22,728 nucleotides of DNA from the NCBI GenBank assembly GCA_049999805.1, contig JBNGIO010001211.1, positions 1-22,728 of the forward strand, given 5' to 3'. This DNA comes from Folioceros fuciformis (Eukaryota; Anthocerotophyta; Anthocerotopsida; Anthocerotales). The notes beneath the pieces are model-generated. The model worked only from the letters and a program-made list of their open reading frames with translations, did not search any database and was not told the DNA's origin. This document shows, piece after piece, positions 8,590 through 19,124 of this stretch; the stretch's first letter is position 1, and each line of letters opens with the position of its first letter. The position numbers were made by a program, and so were the translations under genes.

Positions 8590-9456
8590 CTAGAAATGAA
8601 ACAACGGGTCTCCTTGAAGGGTAGTAAAAAACCTCTCCGTTGCTTCCTGATATATCAGCATCTCTGTACCTTCCCTCAATTTCTGTAGCCTCCTGAAGCA
8701 CATTTGGACTGTCCCCCCCTTTTTATGAGCAAAGGTAGCAAAAACTACAAGTTTGTCCGGGGTCTTCAACACAAATGCCTTCTCCAAAATATCCAAGAAC
8801 TCCTCCACTCGGTTCAGGTATGTGCAGGTGTGTAGAAACTTCTGCACACCAGCTGTGGTAGTAGCCCGATTTGCTCGTGACAAATTCACCGCCGTTGGAG
8901 GTGGTGTGGTGGTGGGGATGGTCTTGGCTACAATCTCCACTTGATGGTCATTAATGGTTGCTGTTAGTTTGGCATAATATGCTAATTGTAGAGCCGAGTG
9001 ATGGGCAAGGTTAGGAGTGGCAATTGTGCTCGACAACTCAGCCTGGTGAGCCTCGTACAAATCCAACACCTTATCTGCGAAGTAGCTAGATAGTTTTCCA
9101 AACATGTACTGGTGGTTATGGGCAACACCATGTTTGAACTTCACCTTGCTAATGACTGCATTGATGAATAGGCGAAAATCCCTTACGGATTGGGTGTCTA
9201 GTTCTGTGAGAATTTCTCCTGCCTAAGCTCTGGTGAACCACCCTCCATGGTGTCTGACCCTTCAGACAAGTCGCCTTGGCCTTGCTGCACCGAGGATAGG
9301 CTCAGCAAACCCTATTTGTGTCTTCTGTGACCCCATGAATGACGGCTGTGAATTGAGAAACCCTTGTTGTCCAGGTCCCTCGTGACAAACTAGTTGCCCT
9401 CTGAATCTAAGTTGGTTAGCACAACATTCCTGCTCAGATATGAGAGGGGTGACCAA
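8590..9456 (-). pseudogene. Gag capsid region of the Ty3/gypsy element
   Basis: The main frame (9144-8590) has a capsid-like sequence with RVEEFLDILEKAF, then MCFRRLQKLREGTEMLIYQE and ERFFTTLQGDPLFHF, close to the 'F-x-x-L-R-Q-G-x-x-x-x-x-Y-x-x-x-F-x-x-L' pattern of retrotransposon Gag. It continues in the amino direction through two stops into 9262-9456. The stop at 8590 is followed in the same direction by VTSLVDKYGDKYTLEQVHEE, so the stop looks like a point mutation. No obvious start codon can be chosen because of decay. A single Gag-Pol frame in the ancestor is likely. Confidence 0.72.
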
Positions 9457-11240
9457 TTGGGTTGTCCGATGGAAGTTGCTAGTTCTGAATCCTCTCTCAC
9501 GTCAACTTCACTTAATAGTTGGCGCCGTTGAGTTGCCCTCCTTCGCCTGCGTTGTACACGCTCTGGTCATGCCCTAATAGGAACGTCTCGAATCCTCAAT
9601 CGGTAACGTGGGCTGGCCTCTTGCTGATCGGGTTGCATGCCCCATGCACCCTGGTAAACCTAGAGTTGGTGATGGGGCACCCCTGTTAAACCTACAGCTG
9701 GTGCTTGGCAAAGACGGTGAGATGTTGTGCTGCGAATGATAGCACTGGGCTTGGAGCAATAAGTCTCGCTGGGAAGCTATGCACTACTTCAGCTGTACCC
9801 ACGGAACCCTTCCACTAGCTGCTGCTGGCAACTAAATGAAATCCCTGCTTTCAAAGGCTTTCGCCTTTGACCACATGTGGTCTCCAACCAACCATGAGTG
9901 CATCACTCAACAAATGTCACCAAGAAATGAGAGTTAGTTCCTCCCAAATTCCTAGTAGTGGCCTCCCTTCGTGCCACATCTGGTTGTAGCTGTAAGCTAT
10001 CCCCCAACCTGAATGAGCATGAGCAAAGCTCAGCTACTCCCTACCTAAATAATCCCAATTTTGGGAAAATCCTAGCCCCGGAAAATCTCAGTCCCCTAGT
10101 CTTGATAGGCAGCTGTAGCTACGATTAGAAAGCAAGGAAACACAATGTTCTTGGAGTCCTGAGGGAACAAGAAATCTACCCCTCCCCAGAGCACCTACAA
10201 TCAGCCATGTCCCTCCTACTATAGTAATTTGATCTGCACTAAAAATCTAGGATCAGTTCCTGGAATCGACTTAAAAGTTAGCGTAAAGCCTACCAAAATC
10301 TTCAAGTTTGCAAGACAAATCTATTGATATGTAGATCAAAGGCAACGGAGCGGAATTGCGTCCGTTACATCCTCCTGAAGTTTGGCATACGCACCCCCAA
10401 ACTCCAAACCTGAGGCTTAAGTGCGTAAAATGCTGAGCGACTTGCTGGGGCTGCCTCGACGTGGTCTATAAATGGTGCCCTAGATGCTAGCTCTCCTGAG
10501 CCCTGTGTATAGAGCCTTAGGTTGACATGTAGTTACTGAAGGTAGAAAGGTATTTGCTACAGCACTGAGCATGCACCTTCCAAACTCACGGGTACTATAA
10601 AGGGAGAGAGGTATTCTTCAAGGCTGCTGCCTTCATGCACATGTCTGGCTACGCCCCAAAGTCCCTACAAACCCTAAATCCCTAGCAATGCAAAGGGAAA
10701 ATGGCAGACTCCACACAAATAGGTCTAAATGGATGCTCCAGAAATGCTGCCCCGCTATAGCTGCTTGGTTGCAACCTAAGAACTCCTCGCCTGTGCCCTC
10801 ATTGCTAGATTGAACGAGTTGTTCAAGTAAGATGTTAGGCTGCTCACATGCACCATAGCTCACTCCATGTCGTAAAACTGCAAAAAAGAGGCTGCCCTTG
10901 TTAGGTTGCCCAACATTGGTAAGTCACTTGTGAAATGCCACCATCACCCTTTCAATCACAATCTTGCACCAAACATTGAAAACAACTCTTTCTTTCACAG
11001 AAGGGTAGTGAACAACAAAGAGGTCTAGGTTTCCTACTGGTTCCTCTAAAAAGCGACTTCGACAACTACTTTCCTTCATTGCCATGTTTGGTCTCCCCAC
11101 TCCTTAGCTATTGCGTCCTCCACGCTTGCCTTGTTGGCTCCATGTTTGGTTATTATCACCAAGCTGCCTTGCATGGGCTATATGAGCCCACGCGCTTTTG
11201 TTGGGCAAGTAGCCCTGGCCAATATTTTGGCCATTCATGT
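9457..11240. other. Leader/LTR zone of the Ty3/gypsy element, no gene seen
   Basis: Minus-strand frames at 9574-9759 and 10633-10863 are short and unlike known proteins. TATA-like sequences occur on the plus strand at about 10468 (TATAAATG) and 10598 (TATAAAGG), not on the element's own strand. The stretch is longer than a normal gag leader, so it may contain the 5' LTR and a further old insertion. Ends were not found. Confidence 0.4.
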
Positions 11241-11345
11241 AATTTAGGTTGAGCTAGTCTTTTCACCTATTATTTATCTAATTACCTATTATTAAATCAG
11301 CTAATTTAGGTTGAGTTAGTTTAACTATCTATTATCTAATCAGCT
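11241..11345. repeat. Imperfect ~42-bp direct repeat near the element's outer end
   Basis: AATTTAGGTTGAG-(C/T)-TAGT begins at 11241 and again at 11303. Both are followed by T/A-rich CTATTAT-TATCTAAT blocks and end near AATCAGCT. The distance between copies is 62 bp. Located just inside the presumed LTR edge, the copies could be LTR-internal repeats. Confidence 0.7.
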
Positions 11346-11366
11346 GAAAGTCATTGTGTTCCACTA

Positions 11367-11402
11367 AACTATCACATTTACCATGACCATCTACCATAAG
11401 TC
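11367..11402 (+). repeat. Right copy of 36-bp direct repeat flanking the Ty3/gypsy insert
   Basis: Matches 5129-5164 at 35 of 36 positions. Sequence immediately outside (from 11403, CCATTTTTATGAC) is unlike the sequence inside the insert at 5165, as expected if this is the other edge of an insertion or duplication. Confidence 0.9.
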
Positions 11403-12900
11403 CATTTTTATGACAATTTTACAACATCATGAAAGTAGTGGTGTTCGAGAAGTAAGAGACTTTGAATCCCAAGGAATCAAAGATAATCACACAACATTAA
11501 AACATTTAGAACTGGGGAATATATACGATGGAGATACTGAAGGTATGCTAAAAAATAGCTAAGCTTCTAGAGCATAAATAGTACTTTTAACACATATTGC
11601 AATTTGTATTCAAAAAGTCAGTGACAAAGGCACTCACAATAAGATCTCAACTACTCAAGGATAACCTTCCTTCTCAAGAATGAAAGGGACTTTTAGCAAC
11701 TCTTAAATGGTGTGGCTTGGCTTCTTGAGCCCTTGCTTGGTTAAGGAAGATTGTAAAAGCCTTCATTGAGTGTGCTTTTCTCCGGCCTTCACTAATGGTT
11801 TCTCTTTGCTAATATCTATCAAGTGCTTACTCACAAGACAAGATGGTATCCTTTCATGCCTTTAGCCTCGATTCCGAACTTAAGACATCAAAAAGTAGGT
11901 TGAAGGTTCACGAATCATTGAATGGTTTGGAAAGCAAATATGAGGTGCCCACAAAGGATGAAGTGGAAAGAGGATGTCCTTGGGGAAAAAGCAACACAAA
12001 CAAAGATTTCACAAGCAAAAGAATGAATAGTTAAACTAGCTTAGTAACAAAGAAAATTCCTGTTCTCAACTGATATGAGCTCAACATATCATGATTGGAG
12101 GAGCAATATCAATGTTGCAGCAAGATGAGTGATGCTAGATTTAGAGTGGTGGAAACATTCATCTATATTTGTATATATGGTGGATGCAGCATTTTTCATG
12201 TATGGCATTGTGCTAATTTGGAGTGAAGGACACTCCAATGCAAACGGGAAGATAGTGAGGATTTTTTTTTCAAAGGTCTTGACAAGTGCAAACATTCAAA
12301 TCACAAGAAATTAAACTAGTGAGAGGATTCAACCTTGAATATAATGATGTATACCAATGGGATACAAGTCAAGGTTTCATCTTGTCAAACTTGGTTTGCA
12401 ACAATCTTTTTGATCTCGAAACTACATATTTAAATATGGGTGGCATGACCCAAATCACTCCTACAAAGAATCTTGGTCACATTGTCCTCTAAGTGCTTCC
12501 GTGGTTATGCTTTGTCACTTTTCATGTACAATATCCACTCAAGTAAAAGAAGAGATAAGTTTTTGCAGGTTCTTTCCAAAAAGGTTCTCCCAAGACTTGT
12601 GGACAAGGCAAATATAAAATTGTAGAGATGCTTGCACATAGGTGACACATGTCGCAACCTAAGCCTTCAGACTTTGGTCTCATTGGAGCAATATAAATAA
12701 TGGAGCGCATGTATCAAGAATGTAGCTACCTTGCATCATACAATGTGGCCTAGATTGTAAGACAGTACGATATGGAGGGCATGGCAATGCATGCAGCAAA
12801 GGCCTGGGAACTGGGATGTGGCTTCGGACAAAATATCTACACTGTTCGATGAATAGCAATTGAGTAGTGTAAAGGAGGCGTGCGAAGACCAAATGTGTCG
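11403..12900. other. AT-rich segment, no gene recognised
   Basis: Only short frames occur (for example 11843-12034 and 12129-12314 on plus, 12522-12710 on minus). None shows a recognisable motif. The stretch may continue the decayed plus-strand element that ends at 5164. The base composition changes sharply after about 12,950, where GC-rich gene sequence begins. Confidence 0.45.
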
Positions 12901-12979
12901 GATGCGGGTTGGTTGGTGTCGGGCAGAGGAGGCAGCCAAGGGTACAGTATGGAAATTATGCAAAAAGAGGAGTGTACGA

Positions 12980-13292
12980 AATGTGCAGGTGTGACAGAGG
13001 CATAGCAGGCTTAGCAGGTGTTGTAGCTCCAGTTACAGCTGCAGAGCCTACAGTCCCTACAGCTACAGCACGTTCAGGATCCAGAGCCCGAGGGTCCGGC
13101 CGGGGCCCAAAGAATTGGTTGGAACGGCGAAAGCGGGCCCGGGTTTGCGGCTGGGAGCGAGCGCGGCCACACAGCTGTGATTATTCAAAGGAAGCGGTTC
13201 CCCCGCCATTGGCTTCCCCCTTGTGCCCGCCTGCAGTGCCTCCGGACGGGGCTTGCGCAGCAAGCGCGCCGGCACAAAGAGGCTCCGAGGCC
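12980..13292 (+). promoter_or_regulatory. GC-rich promoter/5' UTR zone of PBCP
   Basis: GC and CpG content rise abruptly compared with the preceding 1.5 kb. No TATA box is evident. The same frame as PBCP exon 1 stays open upstream to 12909, so a longer amino terminus cannot be ruled out. The ATG at 13293 has a strong context (GCCATGG) and gives a transit-like leader. Confidence 0.4.
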
Positions 13293-15828
13293 ATGGCCGC
13301 TGGCTTTCGCCCTTTTCCTTCATTCTTTCTCACCTCTGACACGTCCCCGGCCGCGAATGGAGCCACGGCGCGCCCGGGGTTGGGAGCGGCAGCTGCTGCA
13401 GCTGCAGCTGAAGGGGATCGTGCGAGTCGAGTTGCGGCCGGCGGGGCTGTGGCTATGGCGTCGCTGGTAGAGCCTTCGACGCTGGAGCGGAGGTGGCAGC
13501 AGCAGCAGCGGCGAAAGCAGGTGGTGATGCCTGAATTGCGGTAGCTGGTTGGAGGGAATTGTGGGATTGCGGCTGACTGCGCCGCTGCTGCTGCGGCTTG
13601 GGTGCAGAGCACTGCGGGTGAGCAGGGAGCGGAGGAGGGGAGGATGGGAGTCGGTAGGCAGGGCCGGCCTCGGGCTGAGCGGTCTGCGGCTGTGGATTGC
13701 TCTTGTGGGGTATTTCTCTTGAGGCCCCATATTCTTCGATTGGCCGGGGGGCCAGGGCAGCGTCGGCGGAGGAGGCTGCGGCCCAGCGCTGCGCTGGCCC
13801 TGGAGAGTGATGCTGCCGTGGGCGCTCTGAGGTGGGTTGGGATGTGTGGTGTCGGGGATGTTGGGTTGGGGGAATAATGGGTGTTCGTTGCAGCAGAGGG
13901 GTGCGACTTGGTGGGTTTTTCGCGCTTGGCTGACACGGCACGAGTGAGGCGTGCAGGGTGGAGCTCGCCATGGCTGTAGGAGTCGAAGTGATCCCGCATC
14001 CGAAGAAGGTGTGGGCGCGAATGTATACGCATTTTTGCTTGTTATGAATGTGAATAAGGCGGATGTGGGCGGTTGAGGTGCAATTGGGTCCTCATGGTTC
14101 GAAGGTTGGATCCGTTTTTATGTCTGGGCAGGTGGAGAAAGGTGGGGAGGACGCTCACTTCGTGAGTGATTGTGGGGGTGGTGTCATCGGCGTGGCTGAT
14201 GGAGTGTCAGGGTCAGTTGTAGCTGGTTGCTGAACTGGGTTGCGCTGCCCCTAGCTTGGGTAGAATCGAGGTTGTGACAAGGCCGTGGGATGGGTGCCAG
14301 GTGGGCCGAGGAGAACGTAGATCCGGCCCTGTTCTCCAGGGAGTTTGTAGCACATGCGTCGAAGTTGCTGCAATCTGGACAGGTGGGCTGATCGTCTTGG
14401 GCTCACGAGGAGGATTGCAGTGACGGTCATGCTGACATGGTTCGAGTGTGGTCTGGCTTCAGGATGTCAGAGACCCAAGAGCTCTCCTCCGGAAGGCACA
14501 TCAAGCTACCAAGTCGATTGGTGCGGCAACAGTGTGAGTACACAGGTCACATGTGTTTCATCTGTTAATGTCCTCAGAGGGCTGCTGAATTCCTCGTGGC
14601 ATGCAGTTGTGTGGCGGCCCTTGAAAAAAAGGGAACGTTGCACATTGCAAACCTGGGGGATTGTGGGCTTCGAGTGGTCCGCGGCGGTGCGTTCGCAATT
14701 CGCTGCTGGCGTCCTTTCTGGTTGCTTGCCGTGTGTTGATGCTGCACGCCCTTCGGCTTGTCACTGGTGAAAGAGTTTTTGTGTGGATGGTGACAGGTCG
14801 CGTGGTTTTCGGGACAGCACCACAACAGCACTACTTCGATTGTCCCTACCAGTTCAGCTCTGCTCCTGGTGCCCAATCAGCCGCCGATGCTGCGGTATGT
14901 GGGCCCTCCTCGGTGGGTTTGTGACTCTGCGCCGGCGTGTTCATCCGCTGCGAAATATGACACGCTGTGTCCGTGAATGCTCCACTGTGCCAGGTATACC
15001 ATCTTCCCGTGAAACAAGGGGACACAATTGTGCTGGGTTCGGATGGCCTGTTCGACAACGTCTACGATCGAGACATCGAATACTTCGTCAACAGGTCTTC
15101 TGGCACAAACAAAGACTCCGCTCAAACCACTGGTAATTTGCTCTCTACATCACGGACCAACTCCAATCTGAGTCTTCAGCAGCGCTTCTGTGTTATCTGC
15201 CAAATCCCTGTACTGACGCCACCTGCTGTCACTCCCAGCCATTGCTCTAGCATCACTTGCCTACAGGCATTCCAGGGACGAAAAATATGAGTCTCCGTAC
15301 ACTCGGGAAGCAGTTGCTCAGGTTCGATGCAGACCAGCCCGAACCCTATCCCTTGTTACCGTTCCCAACACTCGTGGGCGTCGTCTGTTGCTGTTTGTCT
15401 CACGTCGCAAGCATTGCGCAGGGCATCGACGTGCCGTTTTGGAAGAAGATTCTTGGACAGAAGCTGACTGGTACCGTTCAATCCTCCTCGCTGTTGCCAT
15501 TACGTCGACCTCTTCGGTGTCTTAACAACTCATGCGCAACACTTCTGCAGGAGGAAAACTGGATGATATCACTGTCGTCGTCGCACATGTTGTGGACGCA
15601 AGAACATTAGCCCGACCAGCGAGCCCACCTGCCGTGGAGGACTCCATGGAACTATCTCAGCCTTTCAGCGGCTCCGATGCTGGCACAGTGGAGGACTCCT
15701 TAGACACCTCGTCCTCGGGCTCTGTGTCCTGTGACTCCCGAACCATCTCCATATCCGTGGACTCGCCTCTGGGTGTGGAATCCGTATCGATAGACTGGCG
15801 TACCATTCGACGACAGCCTTCGAGGTAA
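13293..15828 (+). CDS. PBCP: PSII core phosphatase-like chloroplast PP2C, 11 exons, 419 aa
   Basis: Family knowledge: PBCP removes phosphate from photosystem II core proteins (D1, D2, CP43) in chloroplasts. Exons: 13293-13540, 13957-14008, 14132-14211, 14301-14382, 14463-14533, 14607-14686, 14797-14894, 14994-15132, 15239-15321, 15422-15470, 15551-15828. All introns are GT-AG and every phase closes (1260 nt). Residues 1-82 are Ala/Ser/Arg-rich, as in a transit peptide. The PP2C domain starts at VIPHPKKVEKGGEDAHF; metal-binding acidic residues appear in GGED (105-107), VADGVSGWAEE (D123), GSDGLFDN (D254) and GGKLDDITVVVA (D332/D333). HYFDCPYQ and DVPFWKKILGQKLTG are PBCP-type signatures that separate it from other PP2Cs. 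Odd: after the domain there is a tail of about 75 residues rich in Ser/Asp (SSSGSVSCDSRTISISVDSP). Exon 1 choice rests on phase and an ELxxxVG-PHP match. Confidence 0.9.
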
Positions 15829-16498
15829 CCAAAGGGGTTCCGACTGTTTTCTCAACTTAGCACAGGAAAAATTATTTGGAAACTTGCCAAATCTGTATTC
15901 TAGAATCTGTAGATACATAGCGCCCCTCAGGTAACACGACGAGCCGTCACCTAAATTTGGATGGGAACCTGGAGCCTGGCAGTGTATCCTACCGAGTCTG
16001 TCAATTCAACTTAGTCTGTATCCCGCTAGACTATAATATGGGCGCAAAGAAAACCGTAGGCTACCAGAGGATAAACATATCCGGCCCACGATGTGTGTTC
16101 CTAGCTCTACAAATTTCTGTACTGTTGTGTCTTGATGCTGTCTCCTTCAGCACAGAGAAGCGCCAAGACTGTTAACAGACGGTTGTCGTGGAGTGAAAAG
16201 GTGCATGGTCGAATCACTGTTGTCAAAGAGTGTGCATGGCACCATGCTTCAGAATCTTACTGTGCAGTGCACAAGCGCGGAGGCCCCTACAGTGTAACAA
16301 ATAGAACATTATCCTTCCAAGGATTTGCACTGCTGTAAAGCACAGCAAATCAGTTCTAAGCATGCTTCTCCAAACCCCACACTCTGAGACCAATAAGTAT
16401 AACACCTCTGGATTGCGTGAGACGTTTTGGGTCAAAGCAAGCGGGTAAAGACGAGGTCTCCAGGCCGCCATCCCGGCAGTTTTGTCAACTGGGACTTG
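15829..16498. other. Convergent intergenic region between PBCP and PPOX2
   Basis: Holds the 3' UTRs of both genes. Frames are short and overlap no family I know. No perfect AATAAA was seen for PBCP; plant poly(A) signals are often divergent. Confidence 0.5.
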
Positions 16499-17676
16499 TC
16501 AGGGGTTCACATAGTCGTCCTTCCAGTACACACTCTGATCAACTCCTTGAACTAACCTACTGTAGACGACCCTCTTGTTCTCCTTCAAATGCAGGTAGTC
16601 AACCTGCAAAATACAGGAGCAGAGCCAGCAGTTTTGGACTAGGACAACATATTAAAAGGCAGCGGTGACAACAAGGAACATGTGGTACCTCCTCTGCATC
16701 CAGAGTGACGAGACAAAATGTATCTAACGGCCCTTGGTCGGCTTGAACTTCTGGGCCAGGACTGCTCTCTACCCATGGTAGCCTGGGGTGTGGACCTGCA
16801 AACTGGGATCTGGATTTCGGGGAGCTTTCAAACCAGACTTTTTCCCGCAGCTGCAAGCCGTCAAAGAACATTCATGCAGTTTGAGACCAGCATGCACTTG
16901 CAATCTAACACTTGCAAACAAGGTTAGAGATTGTTATGTTCAGTTCAGGAAAGTGACAGGAAGTACCGAAAGCCTTGTGGGGTCGGTTGTGGTACTGTCG
17001 ATTATATCAAGCACGCCGAGTAGACGAAACTGTTCCCAAGAATCTGTGAAGTACCAACATATCTGGAGGCACCGGTGTCAGTCGTCGTGGCAGTGTCCGA
17101 AGCAACGTGTTTGTGGTCCCGGTTGCCCGAGCATACCTCACCGTAGTTGTGAGCCTTAATCTGGTCTACCTGAAGGATAGCGAGTTTGTGGGGGCGTTAG
17201 CTGATGACCCCGCCACAGAGTAAACCTCCTGATGCTGTCAGTGACGAGGGAATTTGAGACGAGACCTCCTTACCTTCGCGGTCCGGGAATCTGTGGTGAA
17301 TTGCAGCTTATCGGTGCCGTCTACGAACCCTCTACAGTCAGCCGGATTTCTAAAATCAATGCGGCCTTCGCGGCTAGACAGATACCCACTACCTCAACAG
17401 GATCACTCTTACAATCCGTGACGCACCTGAACACTACAGTTCGGTTGGCAGGCTTTCCATCCGACCTAACAGTGGCCTGATTTCACATCGTCAAACCACG
17501 AGATTTCAAATGAACAAACCACACGTTAGCAAGGTGCGCAGATGGGACCGTGTAGAGAAGAGATGATGAAGGAAGTAGCACAGACATACCAGCTGAAACC
17601 ACTTGCTGTGCTTCAAGTGTGCGTTGCTCTCCATGGAGTTCAGAAGCAGCTTACGCCACGGCGCCTGCGTGCCCAT
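16499..17676 (-). CDS. PPOX2: Pyridoxamine/pyridoxine 5'-phosphate oxidase 2-like protein, 7 exons, 196 aa
   Basis: Exons on the minus strand: 17676-17590, 17476-17427, 17331-17274, 17169-17137, 17062-16967, 16850-16689, 16603-16499. All are GT-AG and phases close (591 nt, 196 aa), close to the length of the single-domain plant PPOX2 proteins. The start MGTQAPWRKLLLNSMESNAH is followed by HLKHSKWFQL, then ATVRSDGKPANRTVVFRGF and KLQFTTDSRTAK: the FMN-binding split-barrel core of the PNPOx family. EICWYFTDSWEQFRLLGVLD, LREKVWFESS and GPLDTFCLVTLDAEEVDYL follow in order. PNPOx enzymes use FMN and O2 to make pyridoxal 5'-phosphate; plant PPOX2 is a cofactor-metabolism family member lacking the fused epimerase domain of PPOX1. 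No transit peptide is seen; a stop lies in frame upstream of the ATG. It is convergent with PBCP. Enzyme activity itself is inferred from family. Confidence 0.9.
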
Positions 17677-18161
17677 CTTGTCCGCGACGATTGGGAGTGA
17701 AATCGACAAAGGAGCGACAAGCTCGAGAAACTGGACGCCTTTGACGACAGGATATGAGATATGAACCGGACGGGCTCGTCACGGAGGCCAGGGAAACTGG
17801 GCCCGGAAAGTTGGGATAAGTGAATGCAGAAGACTTCAAGCAACCGCGCATGTGACTGATTGAAGAGAGGCATGAAGACTAACAATGAGCGTGAGCCAAA
17901 CGACTCAAGACTTGCACGCTTGGAGTTGAGTCAGAAGCATTTCTACTGCCCTGCACTTGCCGCTGGTGGTTCATTCTCCCTGCTCCTGGTAGCTACCAGT
18001 TCCTTTCCGAGCATCCACTTGTGGACAAACAGCGAGGCTGAATGCTGACTAACGATAGAATCCTGTTCGGAGGCAACCGAAAGTTTGGAACAAGAGTCTT
18101 CATTGAATCCCGGCCGGAGACAAACGAAGTTTGGAACAAAAGTCTTCAGTGAGGCAAATAG
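17677..18161. other. Intergenic region: PPOX2 promoter and RRP41L 3' UTR
   Basis: Nearly 500 bp between two minus-strand genes. Minus-strand frames crossing 17651-17885 are open but lack an ATG in the PPOX2 frame and look like 5' UTR. TTTGGAACAA(A/G)AGTCTTCA occurs twice (about 18084-18100 and 18131-18148), a short direct repeat. Confidence 0.45.
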
Positions 18162-19024
18162 TCATTCGCTTTCTTTCAGGCAAAGGGTCACGACTCCAGC
18201 CAGCTTCCTGCAAGCGTCCAGACATAGTTCCATCGACTGTGATGCCCGTTGGGCGCTCCATTCCCCATTAAGATGGAAATAAGTGATCTCGTTTCGCGAG
18301 GGCATGTAAGCCAGAGTGATGCCACCATCCTCCCACTTCTCTTCTTGCGCCGTGGAATCCAGCAGCAGTTGTTGCCCCACGCAGCTCGCCGAGATGGCCG
18401 TCACCAGGTCATTCATAGCAATGCCCGCATCCGCCAAGGCCATGGAGGCGCAGGAAATGAGTGCAGGCAATTCCCCACCTCCAGACTGCAAAATCAACGC
18501 AAACACATCCACTGTGGTCTTCGGGAATGTGTGCAGCTGCACGGCCCCCTCCAGCGCCTTGTGCAACAAACTCGAGAGCTCCTTGTCCTGGCTCGCCTTT
18601 CCCCTAGGAGAGGTGGCGAAGGGAGTGAACTCCACAGCACAGTTTAGCCGGCCCTGGTCGCTGAACGCCTGCGCTTTCTTGCTCTCCCTCGGGCCGAAAA
18701 CAGACACAATAACCTTGGTCTCCCCAAGCTCCACATATCCCGATCCCGCAGCTCCACTCACCGCTCCCACCTGCATAACTGCCCATCAAACCGATATCCA
18801 TCAAACAATCTGAATCACAGACACTGTGTCGCAGCAATTCGGAAGCCAACACAAGGAAAGCACAAAACCCTAGGATGCAGATTCTCACAGGCAGTGCGGC
18901 ACTCCCTGGCTGCTCTGCCGTCCAACCTGGTGCCATCGGGGGAAAGCAGGACAGGACGACCCGCCTTGGACGATAAGTCTGCTCGTGCAACTGCGTAAGT
19001 GGCCCCCGCTCCTCTGCTCGCCAT
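18162..19024 (-). CDS. RRP41L: RRP41-like (MTR3/RNase PH-type) exosome core subunit, 2 exons, 250 aa
   Basis: Exons 19024-18889 and 18778-18162 join with GT-AG and correct phase (753 nt). Exon 1 gives PVLLSPDGTRLDGRAARECR, the typical 'DGR' start of RNase PH subunits. Exon 2 gives GSGYVELGETKVIVSVFGPR, then GRLNCAVEFTPFA, LHKALEGAVQLHTFPKTTVD, LISCASMALADAGIAMNDLV and EDGGITLAYMPSRNEIT, in the order of a complete RNase PH fold. Family: these subunits form the six-member ring of the RNA exosome, which degrades and processes RNA 3' to 5' in nucleus and cytosol. The 'FGPRESKKAQAFSDQGRLNC' stretch fits the plant RRP41-like group better than canonical RRP41. Its start is only 100 bp from the end of the next gene, so its promoter must overlap that gene's 3' UTR. 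Ring position (RRP41 versus MTR3) cannot be decided here. Confidence 0.9.
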
Positions 19025-19124
19025 CGCAACCTAATTTCCGCAAACCCGATTGTTGAATGTGCTCTGGTTTTAATCTCTAAAACGACCATTCGGGGCAAAA
19101 TTACCCAACAATCACAGCTCGCGC

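Larger units (their letters stand above)
5165..11366 (-). mobile_element. Truncated Ty3/gypsy retrotransposon with a captured cytosine DNA methyltransferase
   Basis: On the minus strand the domains run gag (about 9456-8590), double CCHC knuckle (8420-8345), aspartic protease (about 7333-6936), C5-DNA methyltransferase (about 6600-5672) and the amino end of Ty3/gypsy reverse transcriptase (5631-5165). The RT palm, RNase H, integrase and 3' LTR are absent. The reading frame is broken by multiple stops and frameshifts, so this copy is non-autonomous. The part from 9460 to 11366 would hold the 5' LTR and leader, which cannot be delimited without the partner LTR. TGGAACACAATG, read on the minus strand from 11363, is one candidate LTR start. 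Order gag-AP-DNMT-RT is seen directly; the class assignment rests on the RT and knuckle motifs. Confidence 0.85.

Noticed and set aside
13181-14032. 283-codon minus-strand open frame (and companions at 13453-13971 and 13320-13730)
   Set aside because: Low-complexity Ala/Pro/Arg/Ser translation caused by GC-rich DNA opposite PBCP exon 1 and intron 1; no domain, and the plus strand explains the region with exact splice phases.
16542-16556. A 15-nt GT-AG 'intron' near the end of PPOX2
   Set aside because: Too short to be spliced, and reading straight through stays in frame to the stop at 16499.
18316-18813. 165-codon plus-strand frame
   Set aside because: Antisense shadow of the RRP41-like exon 2, whose protein matches the RNase PH fold throughout.
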